This document shows positions 34,540 through 42,331 of a stretch of DNA of 64,000 nt, in pieces. The stretch's first letter is position 1; each line of letters begins with the position of its first letter. The translations under genes were made by a program, and so were the position numbers. Below the pieces are notes generated by a model. It did not search any database. It was not told where the DNA came from and worked only from the letters and a program-made list of their open reading frames with translations. The stretch lies in NCBI GenBank assembly GCA_910585405.1, contig CAJUDO010000013.1, forward strand, positions 16,216 through 80,215, in the 5' to 3' direction. This stretch comes from an uncultured Peptococcaceae bacterium. GTDB taxonomy: Bacteria; Bacillota; Peptococcia; Peptococcales; Peptococcaceae.

Positions 34540-35293
34540 GCAGCTCATCTCCATTTTTCTCAGGCACACTTTGCCCCAAGGCTTGTGCAATCTGGCTTTT
34601 TACCATCGCGGCCAGTTCCTTGCTGTCCATCGCCTGAACCTGCTCTGCCAAAATCGGCGGCAATACCGTCACTGTCACATTCTTTTTATACATGAAAAAG
34701 CTGCCCCGTGGCATAATATCATGCGCGCCGTCTATTGCTACGGGCACAATCATCACCTTGCCCTTTTGCGCCGCCTTCAAACTGCCTGCCTTAAATTCTC
34801 CTAATGTGCCATCCACGCTGCGGGTGCCTTCAGGATAGAGCACCATACTGTGCCCCTGTTGCAACAGTTTTGCAGTCTGTAAAATTGCCGTCAGCGCTTT
34901 TCGCGCATCGCCCCGTGCAATCAAGACACATTTCATGTGTACAATCCACTTCTTGAAAAAAGGAATCTTCCCAATCTCCTCTTTGGCCACAAAGCCTATG
35001 GGTCTGGCAATGACAGACATCAGCACAGGAATATCTATATAGCTTTGATGGTTGGCAACATACAGCGCCACCCCTTCTTCCGGTAGATTTTCCGCGCCAT
35101 GCACCGTAATTTTGCCGCCGGTCAAGGCCACAATTCGTTTTGCCATACTTCGCGCATACGCATAAATCTTTTCCGTCACCAGTTGTTCGCCCAGTTGCGC
35201 TTTCTTTTTTTGCAGATAATTAAAATAAGGAACACCGCAAATCACGACAAGACCCAAATAAACATAGACAGCTAAAGTGCGAATTAATTTCAT
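34532..35293 (-). CDS. plsC: 1-acyl-sn-glycerol-3-phosphate acyltransferase
   Basis: Membrane-associated acyltransferase making phosphatidic acid. An N-terminal hydrophobic helix (5-22) is followed by the PlsC domain with the catalytic NHQSYIDIP (about 82-90, H-x4-D), the glycerol-phosphate-binding YPEGTRS (about 155-161), and 'PVAIDGAHDIMPRG'. Its 253 residues are usual. It is translationally coupled to recQ by an eight-base overlap. Phospholipid partners gpsA and plsY are elsewhere in the window (52-54 kb). Confidence 0.92.
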   Translation of the reverse strand: MKLIRTLAVYVYLGLVVICGVPYFNYLQKKKAQLGEQLVTEKIYAYARSMAKRIVALTGGKITVHGAENLPEEGVALYVANHQSYIDIPVLMSVIARPIGFVAKEEIGKIPFFKKWIVHMKCVLIARGDARKALTAILQTAKLLQQGHSMVLYPEGTRSVDGTLGEFKAGSLKAAQKGKVMIVPVAIDGAHDIMPRGSFFMYKKNVTVTVLPPILAEQVQAMDSKELAAMVKSQIAQALGQSVPEKNGDELHG

Positions 35294-35691
35294 TTTGCAA
35301 TCTCTCCTTTTTTCTTTCCTCTGTTATTTTAGCATGTCCCATGCCGCTTGACAACTGCAATCTCCCTTTAAAACACACAAAAAGAGAAACAAGTGCTTGA
35401 ATCATCAGCTAAAGCTATCTGTACGTTTTTCACATATAAAGGTTCAATTCCTAACCGGCACAAATAAAAATGCCAGTTTATCGTAATTGCAAACTATCAA
35501 ATCAGCTTGTCCATTTATTTATTACTTTGGATACCTTATTCATATCTGCAATGCAATATTTTGTACCAAAATAAATACAGCAGGAAAGCGTCATCTATCC
35601 TGCTGTATTCATTCTTCATATCTCATTCTATAATCCCATCACCTAAAGCAGCACATTGGGTATTTTATACTGCCTCCTCTTTTTTCATTTG
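35294..35691. other. Intergenic stretch between plsC and the spo0E-like gene
   Basis: No gene is supported. It contains the terminator at 35574-35609 and the A+T-rich region upstream of plsC. Confidence 0.6.
35574..35609 (-). terminator. Terminator of the nitroreductase/spo0E-like unit
   Basis: A perfect 12-base stem AATACAGCAGGA / TCCTGCTGTATT (35574-35585 / 35598-35609), followed on the minus strand by TATTTTGG. Confidence 0.75.
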
Positions 35692-35856
35692 TCACGCTAC
35701 TGTGTCGCATTTACGCTGTAAATAGGCCGAAATCAGCTTATCCAACTCTTGGCTCTTCTCCAGTACAGCAGCTGCCAGCAATGCATTTCCCTGCTCCACC
35801 AACTGCATCATCTCTGCCCGCAAATGATTAATTTCATGCAAATCCTCCGCTCCCAT
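35692..35856 (-). CDS. Spo0E-like sporulation phosphatase (54 aa)
   Basis: A very short gene: 54 residues from ATG 35856 with AAGGTGG eight bases upstream, TGA stop at 35694-35692. The sequence has the two-helix layout of Spo0E proteins and their signature SQELDKLI (residues 35-42; family S-x-x-L-D-x-x-I). Spo0E family members dephosphorylate Spo0A-P and so restrain sporulation. It lies 22 bases downstream of the nitroreductase gene and has its own strong terminator. The C-terminus (AYLQRKCDTVA) is variable in the family. Confidence 0.8.
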   Translation of the reverse strand: MGAEDLHEINHLRAEMMQLVEQGNALLAAAVLEKSQELDKLISAYLQRKCDTVA

Positions 35857-35878
35857 CGTGCACCACCTTTTGCTATGT

Positions 35879-36406
35879 TCAAAAACTCTCCCTATGAATT
35901 TTCTCTGTCTGTAACGTATTCATATTTCGCTTTGCTTTTTCTTCTGCAGGCACACCCAACGCTAAAATAGCTAGCACCTCATACTGCGACGGAATGTGCA
36001 GCAGCGTTTTCACATAATTGCTGCTGCTCTCTGCCTCACCTTGCGCCATTCTCCTACGAATCTGAACCCAACAAGAACCCAATCCCAACCTTTCTGCTTC
36101 CAACTGCATCAAAATCATTGCAATACTGCAATCCTCTATCCACACATCACTAACGGCCGGATCTCCCACTACCACAACGGCAACGGATGCCGCTGGTAAA
36201 AAGTTCTGCTGAGGATGACGACATTTTTCCAACGCCTGCAGCGTTCCTTTCTCCTCGACCACGACAAATTCCCATGGCGCACGATTTCGAGAGGATGGGG
36301 ATAATAGCGCTGCTTGCAGAATTTTCTGCAACTTCTCCTCTCCAATGGTTTCCGACTTATAGCTTCGGATGCTTCTCCGCTTTTGCAATAATTCTAACAT
36401 CTCCAC
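35879..36406 (-). CDS. Nitroreductase-family flavoprotein
   Basis: FMN-dependent oxidoreductase of 175 residues. It starts with the family signature LLQKRRSIRSYK (5-16), has the FMN-contact region 'AALLSPSSRNRAPWEFVVV' (about 32-50) and 'CSIAMILMQLEAERLGLGSCWVQIR' (about 92-116), and ends with 'LAILALGVPAEEKAKR'. The subgroup with a short length and R-x-x-R start acts on small nitro or quinone-like compounds; the substrate is unknown. The downstream spo0E-like gene may be co-transcribed. Confidence 0.85.
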   Translation of the reverse strand: MEMLELLQKRRSIRSYKSETIGEEKLQKILQAALLSPSSRNRAPWEFVVVEEKGTLQALEKCRHPQQNFLPAASVAVVVVGDPAVSDVWIEDCSIAMILMQLEAERLGLGSCWVQIRRRMAQGEAESSSNYVKTLLHIPSQYEVLAILALGVPAEEKAKRNMNTLQTEKIHRESF

Positions 36407-36689
36407 CGACTCCTTTGTTTGTACTTTGTTATCGCTACTGTAAAATATCTTTTCTTATTCTATTATTTATCATTTATCCTTTTTATTTATTATAGCAGAA
36501 ATCAGCGACGATTCCCACTCAAATATTCCACAAAATTCCTCTCCTATTCTACATACTGTATGTTCTCACTCAATCTCTCCTGTTTTTCCACTGTTCTTTT
36601 TCGACAAGCATTTTTTTGTAATATTAAAGAAAAGGAGAAAATAGTCGCCCTCTTTTTCTGCAGAAATATGCGTAAAAAATCGGCAGAAA

Positions 36690-37970
36690 CTATGCTCCTG
36701 CCGAAAGATTCCCATCCTGTTCGTTCTGTACAAATTCTTCCTCGTTTTCCTGTTCATTGACCGGCAATTGTGCTTGCCGCACCTGTGCTAAATTGGCATC
36801 TATCAGCCAAACCACCTTAACCTGCACCACATTCTCTATCTCTGGCTGATATACGCCGATGCTCTCCCGAATCATGCGGCTTCCCGCAGGCATTTGCTCT
36901 TGCAATCGTTTTCTTGCCCGTTCTACCGCTAACAAATATGCATCCTCTTTTGTATATGTTTTTTCTACCAATTGTTTTTCCTGGAATATTGTTGTTCGCA
37001 AATAAATTGGCAAGGAAAAATTCTGCCAATGCAGTAAACTATGCTGCTCTGTCTGTTGATATCCATACATATAAGGAGATTCCCTTGGGCCGCGGAACAC
37101 AAACTGATGTCCATTCCATACCAAAGCCAACTGCTTTTCTTCCTGTCCTGTCGTTTGAAAATTGTGCTCTGTCAGCGCACAAGTCCCGATCACCTCACAT
37201 TCCTGCTCGCCAGACACAACTGCCTGTGCCCGCACTGTAAAGGGCTGACCTACCGGCACAAACTCCCCGTTTTCATTGCGTTCACGGTCAGGATATTCCC
37301 AGCCTCCTACCAAAATCTGTCCTTTTTTCACCCAATCCCCTCGCTTTACCAATGCAGTGCCGCGAAATACCAACAGCTCTGTCACTCTGCCGTCCCGCCC
37401 TGCTACGATGCTGCCCGCTGTTTTCTCAAGCTGCTCGTCAGGCAGCCGTTCTTTCACCGTAATGGAAAGTGTTGTCCCATCAGGTTCTAAACGAATCCAG
37501 ACAAACTCAGGATGCTCCTGCACGATTTGCTGCTCCAATTCATCATAATCAAATTTATCCTTACGAGAACCTGGTACCAACCCATATTCCTGCACCAAAG
37601 CAATCATATGGGCATCGCTGTACTGTACATTTCCCTGCACAGTATAGCCCCAAAGAAAAGACAACAACAAATATACCAACGAAAAAGCCAAGGCACTTCC
37701 CAATAATAAACCCTTTCTGCGTTTCATCCGGCTAATCACAAAAGGCAAACCGTACTTATGCTCCACATGAAAAGGGCAGCCCTGTTCCCGCAGCAAATTT
37801 TTCACTACCGGAAAGTCATCCAACTGAATCAGGATGTAAAAAAAATTCTGGCGCTGTTCCGCACGGTAAATCATGATTCCCCGTTCTGGCAGCAGACGCA
37901 GTAAAAATGCCGTATACTGCTCTGCAAAACGCAGCTCTACTATTCCACCTAGGATTTGTTCAAACTTCAT
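36690..37970 (-). CDS. yqfD: Sporulation protein YqfD
   Basis: Stage IV sporulation membrane protein of 426 residues, sigma-E-dependent in Bacillus. The ATG 37970 (MKFEQILGGIVELRF) overlaps the yqfC end by 11 bases. A soluble N-terminus (1-80) precedes a membrane helix (about 88-110, 'GLLLGSALAFSLVYLLLSFLWG'). The extracytoplasmic part has the FtsQ/POTRA-like section 'LVQEYGLVPGSRKDKFDYDELEQQIVQEHPEFVWIRLEPDGTTLSITVKER', followed by a C-terminal beta-rich domain. The tail after about 400 is polar and Glu/Gln/Asn-rich, longer than usual. Confidence 0.92.
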   Translation of the reverse strand: MKFEQILGGIVELRFAEQYTAFLLRLLPERGIMIYRAEQRQNFFYILIQLDDFPVVKNLLREQGCPFHVEHKYGLPFVISRMKRRKGLLLGSALAFSLVYLLLSFLWGYTVQGNVQYSDAHMIALVQEYGLVPGSRKDKFDYDELEQQIVQEHPEFVWIRLEPDGTTLSITVKERLPDEQLEKTAGSIVAGRDGRVTELLVFRGTALVKRGDWVKKGQILVGGWEYPDRERNENGEFVPVGQPFTVRAQAVVSGEQECEVIGTCALTEHNFQTTGQEEKQLALVWNGHQFVFRGPRESPYMYGYQQTEQHSLLHWQNFSLPIYLRTTIFQEKQLVEKTYTKEDAYLLAVERARKRLQEQMPAGSRMIRESIGVYQPEIENVVQVKVVWLIDANLAQVRQAQLPVNEQENEEEFVQNEQDGNLSAGA

Positions 37971-38238
37971 AGCGCACCTGCCCAATTTTGCCTTCCACAT
38001 AAAAGGCCTCTGCACTCAAAGAAGTAATCACCAATCCTGTGCCTTCAATATAGATTCGATAATTTCCTGTTTTTACTATGACTAACTCTGACGAATATTG
38101 TAAGATTCCGTCATGATTTTCTATTCCACATTGCAAATTACCCAATAGCGTAATCCTAGGCAACTGTAAGACCAAATTTTTCGGCAGACTTTTCACTTTG
38201 TTCACAGTCTGCTGCAAATTCATTTTTTCCTGCGCCAC
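37960..38238 (-). CDS. yqfC: Sporulation protein YqfC
   Basis: A small protein conserved with YqfD in spore formers; DUF1429/YabP-like fold. The core reads LPRITLLGNLQCGIENHDGILQYSSELVIVKTG, then IYIEGTGLVITSLSAEAFYVEGKIGQVRY. I prefer the GTG at 38238, which has AAAGGAAG upstream, giving 92 residues, close to the Bacillus protein. The ATGs at 38259 and 38223 are alternatives. It is translationally coupled to yqfD. Confidence 0.88.
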   Translation of the reverse strand: MAQEKMNLQQTVNKVKSLPKNLVLQLPRITLLGNLQCGIENHDGILQYSSELVIVKTGNYRIYIEGTGLVITSLSAEAFYVEGKIGQVRYEV

Positions 38239-38309
38239 TATACCGCTTCCTTTCCGCATAACACTTCTTTCTCGTTTTCTTCATGTATATGCAGAAAAGA
38301 AACTGATAT

Positions 38310-39104
38310 TCAAAACAGATTTTTGCTCGGCTTGTCCTTTGCACTGAATTGAATGTTATCTAAAGAAAGTTCCGGTGTATCTTCCTCTGAAATATCCATC
38401 ATACCCGGCACGACATCGTCAAACAAATCTACCTGCAGCTTTCCCTGTTTATTTACCGTGGCCAGACATACCTGCGATGCATTGGCAATATTCCGCTTGC
38501 GGAGCGCTTCCACCAGCCATTTGCCATCTAAATCCATGGCCCGTAAGTTTTCATAAATTATCTGACCATCCACAATCACTTCCACCGCTAAACCCTTAGA
38601 TTTAGCACGTACCTTTAGATCCTGTCTGGTCACCTCCTGAAAGGCCGGTTTTTTCAAAACACTCAATTCACCAGATTGCTCTATGATTGCCAACTCCAAT
38701 TCTTTATAATCAAAAATACTCTCCGCACGCAGCAGCATTGTCAATTCATCTAAATCCATATGCATCTTGCGAAGATTGTCTTCCAAAATATTTCCGTCCT
38801 GAATGACAATGACTGGCTCTCCGGCCATGGCTTTACGGAATTTTCGGTTTTTCAACGCCAGCCAAGATACGCCCAGCGTTAAAATGCCATAGGTGATCAA
38901 CCCCACTAAATGATCCGGCGCATTGGCCAAATCATCGGTAGCCATATTGGCTGCAATGGAGCCAAATGTTATCCCATTCAGATATTCATAAAAAGTCAAT
39001 TGACTTACTTGCTGCTTGCCCAAAAGCCGTGTCAATAAAAAAAGAATGATAAACGATACTACCGTCTGTAAAAACACAATCCCCGCATCTGTCATTCTGC
39101 CCAA
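38310..39104 (-). CDS. DUF421 (YetF/YcaP-type) membrane protein
   Basis: A 264-residue protein with three N-terminal membrane helices (about 7-28, 37-58 and 68-88). A duplicated soluble C-terminal domain typical of DUF421 follows: 'GEPVIVIQDGNILEDNLRKMHMDLDELTMLLR' and 'LAVEVIVDGQIIYENLRAMDLDGKWLVEALRKR'. Several paralogues in Bacillus are sporulation-related or affect germination and spore properties; the molecular role is unknown. It lies upstream of yqfC in the same direction, with a 71-base gap. Confidence 0.9.
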   Translation of the reverse strand: MGRMTDAGIVFLQTVVSFIILFLLTRLLGKQQVSQLTFYEYLNGITFGSIAANMATDDLANAPDHLVGLITYGILTLGVSWLALKNRKFRKAMAGEPVIVIQDGNILEDNLRKMHMDLDELTMLLRAESIFDYKELELAIIEQSGELSVLKKPAFQEVTRQDLKVRAKSKGLAVEVIVDGQIIYENLRAMDLDGKWLVEALRKRNIANASQVCLATVNKQGKLQVDLFDDVVPGMMDISEEDTPELSLDNIQFSAKDKPSKNLF

Positions 39105-39164
39105 CCTCCGTTTTTCTTTTCGTATCCACTAGTATCAAACACATGGGCAGAAAGTATGCAAAAA

Positions 39165-39196
39165 AGCAGAGAAAGCGATTTTTCGCCATCTCTGCT
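39165..39196 (-). terminator. Terminator of the MFS transporter gene
   Basis: Stem AGCAGAGA / TCTCTGCT (39165-39172 / 39189-39196) with an inner GCGA/TCGC pair, followed on the minus strand by TTTTTGC. Confidence 0.8.
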
Positions 39197-39274
39197 CACA
39201 GAAATTCATCTTTTTATTTATTTTTCGTTGAAGTCAGATTTTTTATTGGCCTTTTTCTGAATCCACCGGAATAT

Positions 39275-40438
39275 TCATACATCCATTTTTTCCCGTTCCC
39301 GCAAAACCAGCACGACATCTATGCATCCCAAAATAAATACCACAATTCCAAAAAGAATATATGCTTTTTCTGTGCTGTGCGTGAGAAGCTGCACCACCAT
39401 CGCCTGATAGTAGGGAGAACTGAATTGCCCCAGATAAATCGCACCTGTAAAAAGTGCGGAACCTATCGCAACGAAGCGAAACGGCAGAACCTCTGTCAGC
39501 TTCATGGTAATACTAATTGGGAGTAGCGCAGAAAACATTGCCAGCACACAATATACCACTGTCAAAAACACAATGTTTACAGGGAATGCATACAAAATGA
39601 AGCATACTGAGCCAACAGCAAAGAGCAACGGCATAAACCATTTGCCAAACAGGCTCCGCAGCCAGGGAAACGCGATACTGCCTGCCGCCATAGCCAATGT
39701 CCCAAAACCGGAAATCAAGCCTGCGGCCTGTGCAGTCGCCATACTGTTCTGCTCCAAATAGAAAGAAATCGTGGTCGGCACAATAAAATACTGCACATAC
39801 ACAAAAAATATCGCAATATAGTAAAAGAGAATTTGCCCCAAAGGAAGCTTCTGTGTCGTTTCTGCTACTTCTGTTTTTACAGCACCTGCATCCGTTCTCT
39901 TGGGATCAAAAGGAATAAATAGAAAGCAAAAAACAAAAACAACTGCAAAGAAGCCATATAACAGAAAAGCACTTCTCCAAGGCAACTCCGCTAATGCAAT
40001 CACAAATAACAGGCCAGCTGAAGCAATACTGCCAATTCCTGTGTTCAAACCAAACAATACAGCCCGTTCTTCCTCTGGATATTCGGCAAAAAATGTAGTC
40101 TGCAAGGGCATTCCCAATCCCATACCAAGCCCCAGCAATCCTCTTGATACTAAAATAAGATTGAAATCATGCAAAAATGCTGGTGCAATGCCACCCAGTA
40201 CTGTACAACCAATCCCGCTTAATAAAATCAATTTACGCTGTACTTTATTCGTAATTGCCGCACAAATTGCCAAACCGACCAGCAATGTAATTGCCGGCAT
40301 TGTCACCACCATGGCAACCGCCATCGACGATACCTGAGGAAAGTCTGCTGCAAACTGATTCATTACAGGAGAAACCAACCCTATCCCAATTACATTAATG
40401 ATACCTAACAACAGTAACGTTATTTTTTTCATATTCAC
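39275..40438 (-). CDS. MFS transporter
   Basis: A twelve-helix major facilitator protein of 387 residues. The conserved A-motif region is atypical but recognisable (AAITNKVQRKLILLSGI, about 58-74), and the fourth/fifth helix region has 'LVSRGLLGLGMGLGMPLQTTFFAEYPEEERAVLFGL' (about 95-130). The central loop (about 178-205) is cytoplasmic. The substrate is unknown; the overall look is of the CynX/NimT or drug-efflux type. It is 166 bases downstream of the module A permease, separated by a hairpin, and may or may not belong to that module. Confidence 0.85.
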   Translation of the reverse strand: MNMKKITLLLLGIINVIGIGLVSPVMNQFAADFPQVSSMAVAMVVTMPAITLLVGLAICAAITNKVQRKLILLSGIGCTVLGGIAPAFLHDFNLILVSRGLLGLGMGLGMPLQTTFFAEYPEEERAVLFGLNTGIGSIASAGLLFVIALAELPWRSAFLLYGFFAVVFVFCFLFIPFDPKRTDAGAVKTEVAETTQKLPLGQILFYYIAIFFVYVQYFIVPTTISFYLEQNSMATAQAAGLISGFGTLAMAAGSIAFPWLRSLFGKWFMPLLFAVGSVCFILYAFPVNIVFLTVVYCVLAMFSALLPISITMKLTEVLPFRFVAIGSALFTGAIYLGQFSSPYYQAMVVQLLTHSTEKAYILFGIVVFILGCIDVVLVLREREKMDV

Positions 40439-40515
40439 CCTGCCCTCTTATATCTTTTTTGCAGTTTGTATCTCCTTCCAATCACTGTGCACCACCACTT
40501 TTAACGATATTATAA

Positions 40516-40543
40516 CAGGAATCCACTACAGCGTGGATTCCTG
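40516..40543 (-). terminator. Hairpin between the module A permease and the MFS gene
   Basis: A perfect 11-base stem CAGGAATCCAC / GTGGATTCCTG with a six-base loop, followed on the minus strand by TTATAATATCG. It is probably a terminator or processing hairpin after the permease gene; the U-tract is weak. Confidence 0.55.
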
Positions 40544-40604
40544 TCCTGTCCTATAACCTACTGTATATTTTCCGCCCCACAGAACCAGCAACAGATATTT
40601 ACTT

Positions 40605-42053
40605 TTATATCGCGAAAACAATATTCAGTAAAGGAATCATACAAATTGCTATTATAATTGTAACCACTAAAAATACAATACCAAAAATATAGGCATCTTT
40701 TCTCTCCATATATTCATGCCCAAACACCATTCCAGCCATCATACTTCCCGCTGGAGTCACATAAGCACACATCAAGGCTAAATACATTAAAAAGAAACAG
40801 GTATATGGATTGCCGCCCATCTGTGCCACAATCGGTGGAATCATCGGCAGGAAAATAGCGCCCATTACTACATTGTGCATGAACTGCGTAACAATTGCCA
40901 ACAAGAGCATGGCCGCAATCATCAATAGGGTAACATCCATATTCATCAAAATTGGGGTCAATGTCGAAGTGATTGTCGCTGTAATCCCAATATCCGCCGA
41001 TTCCATGGCATCAGCCAACGGATAGGTAACAGCCAGCAGCATCAGCATTTCCCATGGCAGCTTTCTAAAGCAATCCCCTAATTGAATGATCGCTTTGCCG
41101 TTCTCATCCTTCCACATCACAAAGATAGTCATATAAAGGATACTCCAACCAATTACACCTAAGTTATTGCAAAATGCTGCGCCTGGTAAAGTCGGAATAA
41201 TTTGCGGCAACATTAAAACCAAGAAATAAAATACAATTAAAATTAATCCTGCTTTTTGATATTTATTCATCTTATATTGCGCATACTCTTCGCATAATGC
41301 TTCCGTTGTAGTGTAACGGCTCGCGTCAATTTTTAAAACGAATTTTCCAACCAATAATAACAATGCTATCATGAGGAATACATAGATTAAGCCCGCTCCC
41401 AGCATTGGCCCTGCAGGAATGGGCAAGCCACTACCCTTGGTGAAGAATCCGCCATATAAAATTACGCCGCCGTAAAAAGGTACGATATTCGGCGCTGTCA
41501 TCGCAATATATACGATGAAGGCAATTAACATATTCAAAAGCCTAGAACCCGACTTATATCCGCTCAATTCGCCAATTTTTATCGCAATTGTCCATAGCAA
41601 GAAAATTGCCGCTATTCCTCCGTTTGCCATACTCATCAAAAAGGCGCAGCTGCAAAGTGCAACAATCAGCAGCCATGGCTTTCCTACAAAAATTTTCTTA
41701 CTTAAAAGCCAGTAGGCAATCCCTTCTGTAATCCCAACTTGATTTAACGCCTCCGCAAATGCTGCCCCCAAAAGTACCATCAAAAAGGTAGCATTGCCAA
41801 AGCCACTGGCTAAAACAGTATTGGCATTGGCATAACCTGTCATCGTTAATACCGCAAAACCAAAAAAGCTAACCCATAGCAAATCAATAAAGATCCACCC
41901 ATAAACAATACCGAGAAAACAGCCAAGTACCTTCATCCCTATTCCTGTAATTTGCCCAAAAGGCGGCAAAAAACCTACACCAAAGGTTATGAGTAACATA
42001 ATTGCAATATGAATATATGCATTCGTTTTCTTCTTATTAATTGTTGTTGACAT
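40605..42053 (-). CDS. SLC13/DASS-like anion permease (module A)
   Basis: A polytopic membrane protein of 482 residues with 11 or more hydrophobic segments. It resembles the divalent anion:Na+ symporter / ArsB-NhaD ion-transporter superfamily. Family-like landmarks are 'GFGNATFLMVLLGAAFAEALNQVGI' (about 75-100), two repeat-end loops 'AMTAPNIVPFYGGVILYGG' and 'TQFMHNVVMGAIFLPMIPPI', and the late 'LALMCAYVTPAGSMMAGMVFG'. DASS members import dicarboxylates, sulfate or other organic anions with sodium. The gene lies 278 bases downstream of the phosphohydrolase gene in the same direction, and a homologous pair exists at 57.7-61.3 kb. I infer it takes up the substrate of that enzyme. Confidence 0.82.
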   Translation of the reverse strand: MSTTINKKKTNAYIHIAIMLLITFGVGFLPPFGQITGIGMKVLGCFLGIVYGWIFIDLLWVSFFGFAVLTMTGYANANTVLASGFGNATFLMVLLGAAFAEALNQVGITEGIAYWLLSKKIFVGKPWLLIVALCSCAFLMSMANGGIAAIFLLWTIAIKIGELSGYKSGSRLLNMLIAFIVYIAMTAPNIVPFYGGVILYGGFFTKGSGLPIPAGPMLGAGLIYVFLMIALLLLVGKFVLKIDASRYTTTEALCEEYAQYKMNKYQKAGLILIVFYFLVLMLPQIIPTLPGAAFCNNLGVIGWSILYMTIFVMWKDENGKAIIQLGDCFRKLPWEMLMLLAVTYPLADAMESADIGITATITSTLTPILMNMDVTLLMIAAMLLLAIVTQFMHNVVMGAIFLPMIPPIVAQMGGNPYTCFFLMYLALMCAYVTPAGSMMAGMVFGHEYMERKDAYIFGIVFLVVTIIIAICMIPLLNIVFAI

Positions 42054-42186
42054 ATTTTTCCCTCTTTTCTATCACCATTATCTACTTCGTCATTTTTTAC
42101 CAAAATTCATGACTCTTTCCGAAAAAATAAAAAGGAAAATTCCTAAAAAGTATATGTTTTTAGATAAAGAGGTTTTTGTGATATAT

Positions 42187-42238
42187 CATAAGGGATGCTT
42201 GGTTTATCTCTTCTATAAAAAGCCAAACATCCCTTATA
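42187..42238 (-). terminator. Hairpin between phosphohydrolase A and permease A
   Basis: An imperfect 17-18 base stem (TAAGGGATG.TTGG pairing with CCAAACATCCCTTA) with a loop of about 16 bases between the two module A genes. It could terminate partially or stabilise the upstream message. Module B has an even better hairpin at the same place. Confidence 0.6.
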
Positions 42239-42331
42239 TAAAGGTTATGCAGTTATTTTATTATGCTATAGCACAGTAACAAAAAAATATACATTTTTAT
42301 AACAAGACACCTAAAACTGAATTACACAAGC

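Noticed and set aside
35870..36690. Plus-strand open frames near the nitroreductase and yqfD genes
   Set aside because: They are shadows of coding genes or lie in A+T-rich intergenic sequence without start signals.
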